Assembly: GCF_027596085.1 (NCBI RefSeq)
Contig: NC_072470.1
Location: 5,090,320 to 5,154,319, forward strand
Direction of reading: 5' to 3'
Source: Anoplopoma fimbria
Taxonomy: Eukaryota > Chordata > Actinopteri > Perciformes > Anoplopomatidae
Length of the DNA: 64,000 nucleotides
Positions 43,801-62,700 of the stretch are shown here, piece by piece (the stretch's first letter is position 1; every line of letters starts with the position of its first letter). The translations under genes and the position numbers were made by a program. Under the pieces are notes generated by a model. The model made no database searches and was not told the origin of the DNA. It saw nothing but the letters and a program-made list of their open reading frames with translations.

Positions 43801-46800
43801 TGTCAACATGCCTTTTCTATGTCACGATTTGTTTAAAAAGGTGCTCTACCTGCAGGGTTTCAAAGCGAACGTGATTTCTGATGGGGCTATACTCCACGTG
43901 GTAATCCTGATCAGGATGCATGTAAAGAAAGTACACCAGCTTGTAGGTCTCAACAGTGCGTTCGAGGAAGAAGATAAGAAGAGCACAGGCCCGGGACACC
44001 TCCAGGTCATTGGGTAGCAGGCCAGCGATGGTTTTGTAGATTAGGGACTTGGTGTTGACGTCACAGGGAAGGCAAGACCCCAAGGCATTAGCACACAGCT
44101 CCACGCAGAACTGGATACCATCTTCACCCAGCTAGTGAAATAAATAAAAAAAGATTAAATATCAATTCAGTGCAAATCAACTCAAATAAATAAATAAAAA
44201 ATATATATATATATACACAGCAGTTCTCTCACCTCTTGCAGTATGGCTCTGATGAATGGGAAGATTGAGTTGACGTTGGTGGCAGACAGCATCAGCTGAT
44301 GACTCTCCTCAAGTAGAGCTTGCTTGGATGTATTCAACCGACTGTGAAGTTTACTCCATATGAAGACGAGATCACTGGAAATAAAGCAGAAAAAAGATCT
44401 TAATTCTTTCTTAATTGGGGGGTGTTGAGTAGGTGTTATACACTGACTTGTCATTACATTAGCATTAGATTTAAGTTCACTTACCACAAATAGTACATGT
44501 CTCCCCTGCGCAGCTGCTGGGAGAGGAAAGCTCGGCTGAGGTCCAACAGCAACTCATCCTTTTCCTCACACTCCAAACTACAGATGATGTGAATTGCATC
44601 TTTACCATTTAATTCAGCCACCTGAAAAACAGAGGACAGGGAAAGCATCCTTTTCAGCCACAAATAGTTCTCAAACATAATTGTGGTAGCTAAGCAACAA
44701 ATACAACAGACAGAGAGGAAAATTGTGTGTTTTTTTCACTCCACCCACCTCTTTGTGAAGGTGGTCATGCTGTGAGGTTTTGAAAAGCCACGTGAGGTAG
44801 ACCTGGAGGAAGAACAAGTGTTGTCCTGCCGTGGGATGCCGGGCACAACACCTAGCCAGGGCCATGGCCTCACTGACCCGCTCACGGGATAAGAGGTAGC
44901 GCACCCGGAGCTCAAAGAACACCGGCAGCTCAGAGCTGATGCACCCGTCCACTGAGGTACAGTCGAGAAAGAAGAGGAGAGAGATATGGTTTTAGTTTAC
45001 TTTGACATTGCTTCAGAGATTAGTAGGAAAGAAACAAGGATCAAACTATCTTTAAGTAAAGTTTTTTAGATAACTTTGGAGGACAAATTTGATTCGAAGC
45101 ATTTGAAATCAGTATTGCTACTACTGATGCATAACACCAAGTCACCTACCTTCACTCTGAGGTAAACTGGACTCACTGAGGATTGCCTGTAAGGCTGGGC
45201 CAGCCCAAGGCCCACCACCCCGAACCAAACGCTCCACCTGAAGCAAGTGAACATTCTGATGGCTCGCAAGCGCTGAGTGACATTCCTGAGAGAGCAATGA
45301 AGACAAAATAGGTTCTTAAATCGCTAGTATTTCTTTGAATATATTAAGAGAACCATCATTTTGTATTACTATAATGTTCTGAATGGTTTTAAATAAGCAA
45401 CAGTTTTGAAGGGGAACAACATTGTTCTGTTGAGAAGATGATCTGCACGTCATGCTCACCTGGAATGTAACAGTGAAGTGTTTCAGTGGCTCCTGATGGA
45501 AGTCCTTCTGGTCAAAGAACAGCAGCAACTCAAAAACACTCCTGTGAGGAGATCAAAATTGTTTGGCTTTTATTTACAAATCCACATTTAAAGTACAGTT
45601 TATTAAAGCCAGTGTTTTTACATCCACACAAAGAATTGCATTTCTGTGAATACGCAGATTAAAGTTATTGAGTAGGTTTAGAGAGGCAGATGCACTTAAT
45701 TGGAAAGCTGAGGGGAAACCCTCAGGGAGACGGGACGGAGGATTCATGGATGGACGAAGGTTAACAGCTGGCAGCACTCCAGGGTTTTTCCTGGCTCACA
45801 AATTTATTTGCTCAAGCCAAGGAACACAATCGACTTTCAATTCCATAAACGTTGCCATCAACTGTCTCCAGATATACAAGACTATTACAGAGATGGTTGA
45901 AAATTATATTAAAACAAAGGTTTTAAATATTGTAAATGTGAATACTCGTATTGTTTTGTGTTTTTTTTACCCTGATTATTTCATAGTCGTTTGTTTAATA
46001 AAAAAACCAAAAGTCTATTATTAATGTCATATCAAGATCCAGTGTGTTTTCCCAGGGGGTGTGTGATGTCTAATGTTTTATGTGTGCTTTTCCAAGGGCA
46101 CATTGTGCAAGGCCAGTTCCCGAAGGGGCAATAAAAGGTTTCATTCATTTATTCAGAATTAAACTGATGTGAAACTTGGACAGCGAAGCAAAACGGAACA
46201 AAGCAGGAACAAGAACACAACAGTACGAGATACTTCCAGTGTTCTTTCTTTCTTAAGGAAATCTCAAAATGAGAGGTTTTTGCATAGAAGAAAATTTGGA
46301 TGTCTTTTGTTCAGGAACAATGATTCATACAAGACATTTTAACAATGCCCCTGTCAAGACAGTCCCACTGCCAACTAGCTCTTAGCTATAACTACTGGTT
46401 AAATTTTAGCTAGCATGAGTGATGAGGAAGAGAGATAACAACATTACGGTAAAATATGGTGTGTATCTCATTTGCCGAGAACACATTATGTGTGTTGCTA
46501 AATAAACAACATTATTTTATGGTAAAACTATTAAAGTGAACATCAGTGGATTAGCATGAAGGTTAACCAGTTGCATAGACGTAGCCACAGCAAATGTGGT
46601 TGAGAAGAAGAGGTTTTACCTCAACAATCATCTAAACTTTGCTCTCAAAGAAGATATTTCAAGATATTTCAAGTGAAGAGATTGAGAGATGGTAGCAGGG
46701 GGAGTTACGATATGAAAGCCTGGTGTCATTAGCACATTGTGCTTCTATCGCCTAGTGCAAATTCAGATAGTTATTTTAAGAAATTAATTCCAATCACACT

Positions 46801-48216
46801 TTAAAAAAGTCATGACTGGTGCAAGATTATGTATCAATAATTTGGCAGCAAGTTAAATCTGTGGCAATTACTTGAGTCTTTAGGGAGGAGTCTCTGTACT
46901 TACAAGGCCAGACTGCTGAGTGTGTGGAGCACATGATCACAGTTTGATGTGAAGAAGGTGGAGGCTTGAGCGAAGTAGCGGAGAGCTATCTCAAGGATCC
47001 TGAGCTGAGGCAGCGGCACCTGCCAGCGAGAGGCGTAGTCCTCCACCAGCTGCACAAAGAAAAGACAAAATAAAGACAAGAGTACGAGGACAATGAACCG
47101 TCTGTACCATTTAGCATGTTTAAGTCTGCGGTGATATTAGATGTTTTAACTGCAGTTGAAGGCACTTTGGTGATGCAATAGCAACATGGCTCAACTTCGG
47201 GGCATTTATGCAGTGTTACCAATAGCAACCAATTGGAGCTGAAAGGATAAATCAAACTTTTGATTCAAGTTACAAGTAAAAAGGCTGAAAGTTTGTTTTC
47301 AGCCTTTCAAATATTATGATTCCCGACTTTTCTCAGTTTTATGACATGGTCAATCTAATATCTTTGGGATTTGGACTGTCGTTTTAAAACCTTGGAGCCC
47401 GACGACCAGGTTTATAACACCAGGAGATAACAGAATGCTATCTTGATCACACATACAGCAACTAACACATAAGAATAATCTGCATGTCTGAGCCAAACAA
47501 CTTTTATCATATTGCTTTATCAAAGTACCAATTGTAAAGTGACGTGACACCTGGTGCAGACAACATAAACACACTTTTATTACAGTGCAATTAATATATA
47601 TCATTTAGTGCTCCTTTACACAATATTAACAATTGATCTGTGAAATCCCTAAAATACAACATGCTTATATTGCCCTCTAATGGTGGAGAAGGCATCATTT
47701 TGGGGCTCCACTGGAATCCAGTGAATGTCAACAATTTGCACCCAGGCTTTTGTCCAAAAACTACATCTCTATGAAACTAATCTGCAGCAAGTTTTGACGC
47801 ATTGCAAGTTCAGTTTGTCAGTTTATTTTATTGCAAAAATGCTGATGAAACTGTGTTTTCATGCAGAGCTAAATCTCGAATTTAAAGTTTGAGTCTCAGT
47901 AGCAAAACAATCTGGATTTGTCAACAGGAAACAGTTTGTTTTTAGTCTTAACTATATTTGTGTATCTCTTCAGTGACAGTCCAAGATTCACCAACAATGC
48001 CAAGACATGTAAATGCACTAAACCTCAGGGTGTGAGGACATAAATGATGTCACAATCATAAAAAGGTTATTACTGCAAAAGATACACTCACAGATGCATG
48101 ACCACCTGGTTAAGACAATTAACCAGATTTATTTATTCCACATACTCCATAAAGCATGCTACTATTTGCATAACAACCTTAAGCCAATGTATTGTTACCA
48201 AACATGTGAGGGACGT

Positions 48217-48251
<35 letters not shown>

Positions 48252-48715
48252 GTGCAGTCGTCGCACTTGCAGGCAAATTCTGGGCTAGCTGTCTCAGACT
48301 GTTAGCTCGCTAGCTCGGCAGTGAGCTATCATAACGCAAATATGACTGCTTTACCGACCCTGACGCTTTGATAACACCACCTGAATATACAGCTGGGTTG
48401 TCAAACATAATGTCCACAGAGCCTCGTGGTTATATATTTGTTTTTAAAGCAGCTACTGCTCGTGAGCTAGCTGTTAGCTGGGTGCTAACTAGCCTAGCTG
48501 CTAATGCTAGCCGCTAAAGCTAGCCCCGTTCTGGGGGAGGGGAGTCGGCTAACATGTCTCCGACAACAAGCCTGGCTGCAACTTCTTACCTTGCAGAAGT
48601 CAGAGCAGAAAGGCTGACTATCTGCCCGTATTTCATCACTTGAATGGCGGCTCAACACACCCTGCAGTCGTCTCTGGAGCCCGTCTACCTCGCACACACT
48701 GCCCTCCTCCGCCAT
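37854..48715 (-). CDS. znf654: Zinc finger protein 654-like (ZNF292/RLF family)
   Basis: Large nuclear C2H2 protein, function poorly known. Exons on the minus strand: 48715-48590, 47049-46904, 45541-45460, 45285-45150, 44951-44749, 44621-44485, 44374-44233, 44131-43850, 43734-38526 and a tentative last exon 37888-37854; phases close to about 2,165 residues. The start MAEEGSVCEVD matches ZNF654. The first eight exons encode the helical N-terminal domain of the family (LVEDYASRWQVPLPQLRILE, VFFELRVRYLLSRERVSEAM, LPNDLEVSRACALLIFFLER). The 5.2-kb exon holds two C2H2 fingers (YCCTFCNKVF, CMFCGTMF), a cluster of four (CPVEGCSW, CSSCMRVMW, CLHRGCTARF, CCVPGCSHLF), an AT-hook (KRRGRPPKS), Lys/Ser-rich repeats and the signature end YLDEKYITMPKRRKE, CVNCFATF, LFGFDSDDE. 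A minus-strand AATAAA at 37631-37636 supports the last exon. ZNF654 fits better than RLF by the N-terminal domain and C-terminus. Confidence 0.92.
48219..48248. repeat. Poly(A) run in znf654 intron 1
   Basis: About 30 consecutive A, possibly the tail of an old retroposon, though no body is recognisable upstream. Confidence 0.9.
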
Positions 48716-48782
48716 ACTGCCCGTGTAGCCCCGCTCGTAGCAGCCGCCACACAAACACATCCATGGAACAGGCATTGACGGC

Positions 48783-48870
48783 GCTGATTGGCTGAGAGCG
48801 ACTTAAAGGGACACGCTCCTTTACTGGTGCAGCGGCCGCCGGAGCTGAGCTCTTAGGGGGCGGGGTTTAG
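48783..48870 (-). promoter_or_regulatory. znf654: znf654 promoter region
   Basis: Upstream of the ATG on the minus strand lie a CCAAT box (plus strand GATTGGCT near 48785) and a GC box (GGGGGCGGGG near 48856) in a CpG-rich stretch. There is no TATA box; this fits a housekeeping promoter. Confidence 0.6.
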
Positions 48871-49815
48871 GATCCGCAATTAAAATAGATGGGTTTAAAT
48901 TAAGCCCCGCCAGCACGTTGGTGATAGGTGAGTATTACATGCGCCACAAACCACATGGCAAACACAAACACAGCGCGTTAATGACTTTTTCATTATATTA
49001 TTATAATAATATGATAATAATTATAATAATATGATAATAATTATGATATTTACAATTTTAATGTAAAATAATTAATAATAATAAAATAAAAATAAATAAA
49101 TAAATGTCTGAAGTCCAAGTCAAAGAATTCCTTTAAACTTTATTTAATCATACACATTCATTGAGGAAAAATTGATGCAATACAAAACAGTTCAGACACA
49201 TTTGGATTAAATAGTCAAGGCGACTTTACAGTTACATCGCATGCGCTGTCGATAAAGGAAAGGGAAGGGAAAGAACACCATTATTATTACCATCCGGTTG
49301 TTTTCATGTTTTTGTGTGCATACACAAATGAAAAGGCAACCAACACAGCAGCACTTGAAAGTTAATACATATATACAGCAGCTATCTACTAGTGTATTCT
49401 TTAAATGAATGTGGCTCTTATACTATTCTGTCATTTATTGGATGTTTGATAGATACAAAAAGGTCAAAGCGAAACAATCTTTTCAGACAAATAAATCAGA
49501 CTTTCTACAAGTTACAAATTTCAAAAGATTTGCTTTGAGCACTACAACCACATATAATAAGAAATGATCAACTGTTTAAAATAATAAGTTCCCCAATAAG
49601 AAGTTGACATAGTGGCATAATATTTTTTGCTTAAAAGCGCTTAATACTAAAGTTAAAAAAATAACAAAAATGAATCAGATTTTCTTCTTTTAAATAGCTA
49701 ACCTCAAATCAAAAAACCTTCACAAGATTATTTGCCACGTCTAAGACACATCTACCAAACTTTTCATTATGTTTGTTATGTAAGCGTGAGAAATGTACAA
49801 GTGGTTAACATCGGT
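48871..49815 (-). other. znf654-cbs intergenic region and cbs 3' UTR
   Basis: AT-rich. A minus-strand AATAAA (plus TTTATT) at 49139-49144 lies about 670 bases past the cbs stop and is its likely poly(A) signal. The stretch 48985-49105 is low-complexity AAT/ATA sequence. Confidence 0.6.
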
Positions 49816-55754
<5,939 letters not shown>

Positions 55755-58441
55755 GGCTTACCCTGGACAAAGCAGAGGAAATAGGTTTATGTCATCACTT
55801 TTATGTAAGTTCAAATACTGTGGGGGGGTTGCTGCTTACATGTGCTATCACATGTAAGCAGCAACCCGGTGAAAAACAAACACAGAACCACTCCTTTCTT
55901 CCATTAACGCTGAGTCACACCAGCACCAATGAATAAAGCTTCATCATGCTTAACCAGGCGCTTTGGCGGCTTCCTCCCCTTTTTACACCCTTTGCTCTCC
56001 CACACACATATGAGTTACATTTTTAGCTAAATTAGTCAGATAGATTCTGATTTCATCAGCATTATCGGAAAAAACAGAACCAAAAGTAGTTGAAAGTCCC
56101 AGATGTTTGGCTGATTAAACTTTTGCTAATATTGCATCATCCATTCAATGTATAAAACAGATCAGTGAAAGAATTCATGTGTTTATCCACCTCACATTAA
56201 CTTTGTGTTTGTGAATGAAAACCTCAACTGACTTAATTACCGGCCATTACTAGTTGTAAAATGTTGTAAAAGTCACAAATGTGTAACTAAATGTTAAACT
56301 GTATCTTAAAAAGGGAAATCATTCAGAGTGGACTGGAGTGGAGCTGGAAAGCTGTCCTTTGACAGGAAATAAATCTGCAACTATTTTTGTAGCTGATTAA
56401 TAGTTTAAATAATTTATTGAGCAGAAATGCAAACAACATCACAGGTGCGGCTTCTAAATTGTGAGGATGTATTAGTTGATTTTGGTCACTTTAGGCTTAA
56501 TAAAACGTGGTGGGCTTTTCTTTTTTAACTTATCTGGCATTTTACTGAAGAAACGATTAATTGACAAGATATTCTGCAGGGTATTAGTTAATGAATATCT
56601 ATAATATCTATAAGCCCTTACACATTTTGACATAGATGCTTTCTAAATGTATTAATATGTGCATTAGGTTTGTCCACTGTCCGGTTGAAAAGGCAGCAGA
56701 TGAACCTTCACTAATACACCGTGCACACAGTGAGGCCGGCTGTTAAAAGCCCTCTTTGGCCGAGTTTAGACGACAAAACTCACACTGAAAAAACGACATA
56801 TTCTTAAGCAAACAGCTCTGCGTGAGATAAAACTGCCCTGAGACATGCTGCTTTAGGAGTTAGTGAAGCACTATTAAATGCAATGTTAATTAAACCATGA
56901 CTCCTCCTAAAAAAAACTGTTAAACTTGCTTTCATCAGATCCCACATGATAACCATCAATCCACAAAATGAAAAAGCCACCAAGATACGTTACTTCACTT
57001 CTTTAGATCAGATCTCTGCAGCTACTAGACGTCTTACTGCTAGTTAAAGTGGGAAAGAGTAGGTGGTATCCGGTGGCCTTGCTGGGTTCAATGAGGGCAA
57101 TTCGATCCTCCAGTCAGACCACATGCGGCACTGAGCCCAGGCTGCATAGCAGAAAAGACTTGCAGGGGATTTAATGAGGATAAGCTTCATTTTTTTGTTT
57201 AATAAGTTACGCTTAAACCAAGAATCAAATCCTCAAATACCTACCAGGCTGAAGGAATACAGAGCTGAAATCACCTGATCCGAGCCTGGCAGCGTCAAAC
57301 CCAATGTAATTTAAAACCCCCTGTAACATTCTCACACTATCAGACTTGGTTATCTGCTTATGTTTTAGCATTTCTAATCCCCGTTGGTATGTTCGGTGCC
57401 CTCAAAGCATAGTGAATACTGCAGCAGTAGATTTAAAGGCAATTTAAAAATGCCAGCAACAAAGTATCAGCTGATCAAAAGCACAAAAAGAGCAGACTAT
57501 AGATATTCACTCAGCCATAACAAAATGGGAGGACAAATGTGAGCAGCAGGAATGCTGGCAGTAAAGAAAAACACAATGTAAATCAGCAGGAATCATACAC
57601 CTGGAAACCCTCCACCATATGGTCAGGAGCTCACACTGAAGTGACCAGGTATCATTAATCACTATCATTAAATGTGACAGCTGTCAGAATGAGGAAACAA
57701 AGTCTGGTCACTGATTAATACCCTATAACAAAAAGGAAAAATGATTAGTCATGACCTATTTAGATTTCTTCTTATGATATTGTACATTTACTAGGCTCAC
57801 TAAAGGTCAACAAAACAGACAGCCCTACATGCAAAGTAAAGAATCGTATGGTACAGCAATTTAAAAGGCAAAATGACAACAATTCACTGGCTCCAGCTGA
57901 TCAAATATAAAGTATTTCTTCGTTTTCTGCAATAATAACCAACATGTATTTGGAATATGGACCGCTGATTAGACACAATGACCAGAGGATCAATCGCTTT
58001 ATCGATAAAAAATAAGGGTCACATTGACAGTATGATGCAGCCATATCATATATATATATATAACAAGCACGACAGCCCATTGCATAAAAGGCAGAAATAC
58101 AACAATATTTAAAAGGCAGCTGTTTAATAAATAAAAAAATACAAATTGAATAGAGAGAATATATAAGATATAAAAGAAGCCTTACTGTGAACGATGCAGC
58201 ACAGACACACAAACGGAACCGTAAGAATTGAAGGACAATAATTTCACACAAATAACATAAATCTAAAAGAAAAGAAACTAAATTGGCTGACAAATGGTGC
58301 CACAAAGAAAAAGGGTAAACTGCGCAGATGCGAGGTTGCATCAGCATTCACAGCACGTCACACTGCACATGATTTATTGATTTAGTATTTTTTTTTTTTC
58401 CCCAGTATACATTTCCAGCTACTCTTTAATCCCCCACTCAC
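55755..58441 (-). other. cbs: cbs 5' intron
   Basis: No coding sequence is recognised. I read it as intron between a non-coding first exon near 58.5 kb and the first coding exon, whose acceptor lies just upstream of the ATG (minus strand ccctctgctttgtccag-like tract before 55,764). It holds AT-rich unique sequence and a short AT microsatellite near 58,050. Confidence 0.5.
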
Positions 58442-58560
58442 CTTAGGATTCAATAACGCCTGTTATATAGAAACAATGTATCACCGACAGCAGCCTGGAC
58501 AACAATGAGGAATGAGCAGCTCCAGACAAAGACACGTGGACAGACCGAGGGGAGGAGCTT
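58442..58560 (-). other. cbs: Putative non-coding first exon of cbs
   Basis: On the minus strand the sequence ends ..ATCCTAAG followed by GTGAGTGG, a strong donor at 58441, just below a CCAAT-box promoter pair. The 5' limit is a guess. No cDNA evidence is available. Confidence 0.45.
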
Positions 58561-58576
58561 AAAGTTTTATGGACGC

Positions 58577-58629
58577 CTCTGATTGGCTGCCGTGGGGGCG
58601 TCTTGTTTGGTCTGCTCGGCCAATCAGAG
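58577..58629 (-). promoter_or_regulatory. cbs: Inverted CCAAT-box pair, probable cbs promoter
   Basis: CTCTGATTGGC (58577-58587) and GCCAATCAGAG (58619-58629) are a perfect 11-bp inverted repeat with a 31-bp GC-rich spacer holding GGGGGCG. Each arm carries a CCAAT box, the NF-Y site. Confidence 0.6.
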
Positions 58630-58639
58630 CAGAGATTTC

Positions 58640-59746
58640 TCAATAAGGGTTTGGGGGAAACGCTGTTAAAGTTACCAGCACCATCTGTTTACCTTTTATT
58701 GCTGTGTACTTTTGACGCATGTGAAATTCTTGAGCACTTCTCATGTGTACACGTGTTGTGGCAAAAATATTAATGTATGAATATAATGTAAAAGGTTGTT
58801 GTTTTTTTGGCAAAGTTTGCAAATTTAAACCAGGGTTTTGGTGAACTAAAGTTATTGTTTTAATCTGCTTAAATGATTAAATATCTGTGTTTTAAAAATG
58901 ACTTTTGTTATTCAATTGTTCTGGACCAAATATATTTTTTTTCTTAATTTCTCCATTAACACTTCACTAAATAACCCAATTAGTTCAATATTTTTTAAAA
59001 CATTTAAACCATCTTTAACAGACTCTGAACTGGTAGTAGGGAAAAGGCATGGACTACTGGCTGATCGAGCATTAGCTAATGTTGCATCATTCATGTAATA
59101 AAACAAAAGAACAAGTTGACATGTAAGCATGATAGTTAGCAATGTACGAGTTGACACATTTGCATCCATCTATTATGAATGTCATGATTTATCTTGCATT
59201 TGAAATGTTTATGAATATTTATATTGTGATTCAAAAATGACTCATTGATCTGCCGTTACCAGTGGAACCAGTTTAAAGACAGCAAATTACCATCATCAGT
59301 ATATTTCAATACAAATGTCTTTCCAAAAACAGGATTAGATAATTAAATAATCAACTGGATGGATCGAAAGTCTGGCAGATTACATTATATATATCTATAT
59401 ATATATATACACATTTGTGAGACAACACATCTTTAAAGCACATGGTTTGGAAAGGCCTTAACTAATTTTATCATTTCAGTATACCAATAATCAGCCCTCT
59501 CCTTATATAAATGTCTCTCCATAAGAAATAACCTCATGTTCATACAAACAAGCAATGCAAGTGCAGAATTACAAATCTGTTTTATTGAGAAAGCAACACA
59601 AGCTTGTCTTAAAAAAAGGGAATAAAAGAAAAACACTTCCAACGATTCACCGATAAAGAAAATAACTTTTGCATCACTGCTGGGGTTAAGAGGGAGGGAC
59701 TTGTTTGGAGGGACTTGTTTGGACATTGGGTCGGTCTTGGCTTCTT
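58640..59746. other. cbs-u2af1 intergenic region and u2af1 3' UTR
   Basis: AT-rich. A minus-strand AATAAA (plus TTTATT) at 59581-59586 lies about 160 bases past the u2af1 stop and is its likely poly(A) signal. An imperfect (AT)n run is at 59387-59410. Confidence 0.6.
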
Positions 59747-62700
59747 TCAGAACCTTCCAGAGCGCTCTCGGTCCCTCGACCTTCTCGGCCTTTCGCGTTC
59801 CCGCCTTCGGTCCCTCGAGCGGGAGCGTCTTTCCCGGGAGCGCGAGCCGGAGCGGTTCCTGGTGGGAAAATATGAATTCAAAAATCCTAATTGATCCAAT
59901 ACGAATGTTTAGATTTCAATAGCTCTGTACCTTTTCCTGCGGCGGCCGTACAACTCCCTTCGAAGTTCCCGCGATATTGGTTTCAAATGCATGAAGTTGC
60001 AGAAGCCACCTCGGGTACACTCTCTGAAGGAAAACAGCACATGAAGGGTTAAGAGTTGCTTGGCTTGCATTTGTTGGAGCACTGCCACTAGGAATAGTTG
60101 GCGCTCACTAACACATGCCGAGGAGAAAGCCAGACCACCAAGTAGAACATATGTTCTTTACCCCCCCTCCACACACACACCAGTCTCTCCTATCACTTGA
60201 GAGCAAACAGCCCACCGATCCAATGGAAAAACACTGAGGGACTCATAAAGGAGAGCAGCGCAATTTCCTCCCACTGTGCAAGGACAAAGTTTATCTTTGC
60301 ATTCAACAATGTGTCGATTCGCTCAGTGCCCATGCAGCTGTCGTGTTTTCAGAGCTGAAGTGCACGTGCAGTCTTATCTAGTCGTTTGCAGGGACTGATT
60401 CACCTGCCGGAGGTCCTCGGGGCAGAAATAAGACTCTGGGAACCTGTACCTGTACCTGGTTATTTGATTAAACAGACACTTTAAGGAGAGAGCCTCTTAA
60501 TTAAGCCCTTATCATGTCAGTTGATATCCCAAATAGCTGCATCCAGGAAAGCTTCATCTTGATTGTGTAACTGCTGGGCTCATTTTCTTCCTACCGCAAC
60601 ATCTTGCTGCTAACACTTCCTTCCTTAATTCTGATGCCCTTATCTACACTCTTAATAAAATAAAACAAAAAGCTGGCTTTCAGCTGGGCTCATGAAACAG
60701 ATTTGTAGTTATAAGAGTTATTATTCAGTTAGTGTTTAGGACTGTGTATGTAAGGTTGTGTAAGGTTTACAATCAATGCAGCAATTCGCGTCACATTCGT
60801 TGTAATTAAAAAAAGATTTATTACATTTAAGCAAATTTAAGAGGGCATATCAATGTTGACCAGGTGTCACTCACCCCATTTCATACTGGCGGCAGCAAGC
60901 TTCCCTAAAGTCAGTGACGGGGGAGAGCTCTGCGTGGATGGGTTGGGCGTTGAACCAGCGATTATTCAGGTCCATGACTGCTTTCTCTGCATCCTCCTCA
61001 CGACGAAACTACGCACACAGAGGGCACACACACTTAGGATAGCAAAAGACAGCTTAGGATAACTGACATTTTTGGCAACTAATGTGAGAAAATTAAGTAA
61101 ACAACAACACCGCATTTAGAAAAATGAATAGATTGTCAAATGACTTAAGCAAAAGAAAAAGTGGTCACTTAAAATGTGTCAGTATTTGGCATAATATCAT
61201 GATAGAAGCACCTTCTAGTTCCAAATAAATTGACCCACATCTTTATAACATTTTTAATTCAGTCTTTTTAATCACACCATTTCATATCAATCTCATTTGC
61301 ATTAGCTCCACCTCCCTCGTGAATACATTTAGTCAGATTACATACCTTAACGTACACATTGCCGACAAGGTGGTCCCCCAAGTTATCGCACACGTTCATC
61401 TCCTCCACCTCGCCGTACTTCTCCTCCATCTCTGTGAAGACCTCCTGTATCGCAAATAAGAGGGGAAAAGAGCAATTAACCTCTCCTTATCGCTTAGTTT
61501 TTAATCATATATTAACATTTGACACCGTTAACAAGATAATTGTCCGTTTAACACCTTGGCGAACCAATTTCCTGGCGGGAAACCATGTAGGTGTTTAGTT
61601 ATAAGTCACGAATCGAAGATAAATAGTATTTCAGTGCCAGAAGTTCACACTTGTGAAACACATTGTGAGTAATAATGTTATGTCAGTTAAGCAACACCCA
61701 CCTTATTCAAATATTCTTTTATATTGGAGTGAGAGTTTTATTATATGTTGTTTAGTGGTTATATTTCGACATGAATTGTACGTTTGTCTGTTTATTGATC
61801 ACATTTATTTTCAATTCAAAAGCAGCTGAGAAATGTTAACAGACAACCCTCTGTCATCTCATGTCAACATGAATATGTGGAGTTTAAGGTTTGTATGTCC
61901 AAAGATTAACTAGAAATAGAAAGAAATCACATATTCAGGACAGATAAATAAGGTCACAATTAAAAAGGTAGACTCTATTTGTGTTCTTTTCCGGGGGATT
62001 CGAATGAAAAAGGATCACTCAGCAATCATAAGCAGTAACACAGGTTACCAAAGTAAGCTAATAAATACGATTATGAATAATATTAGGAAACGCCACAGGG
62101 AAGCCTGTAAAGCCTGTAAAAATAAAGAGTAAACTGAATAAAATGTGATGTAATCTCTCATGTGTGAAAGCAGATGTTGCATATTCCTCCTGTGTAAATA
62201 TTAGCTCCTGAATGACTGAATACATTTTGGCAATGCCATTTGCTCCTTTGAGCCACAGTGTGCTACAAAAAGGCAGATAATCCAGTTTTCCCATCACATT
62301 GTGCAACATGTCGAACGAGGACCAGACGACGGCACAAAAGGTCACTAACCTCAAAGAACTCATCGTAGTGCTCCTGCATTTCCACATCGCTGACGGCACC
62401 TACAAAAGGTCAAAAAGGGGACAGTCAAGGCAACGCCAGATGGACAAAGAAAATGGTAAAAGACAGTCTTCAAAATGGGCCGTGTAGTTTTTAAACAAAC
62501 AAATCTTAACTGTAGCAACAAAAACATGTTACGTTTTGCTATAATAGTCACACCCTGTAAACATAAATCGAAAAAGGTGACAAGTCTGTATGTTATATGT
62601 TACTCTCTCCCAAACTATTTCACAGAAGCAAAGTAAAAACTAGAGCTGACCCTGTTTTTTTCTCCTGGTTATCGGGGTTTCACTTTCTAATGATTTGCCA

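Noticed and set aside
38526..48715. rlf or znf292 instead of znf654
   Set aside because: The N-terminal helical domain and the C-terminal LFGFDSDDE signature match ZNF654 better; RLF differs at both.
48716..48775. Upstream ATG in frame for znf654 (MPVPWMCLCGG extension)
   Set aside because: The extension is Cys/Gly-rich, sits in the promoter-proximal leader, and the family starts with MAEE.
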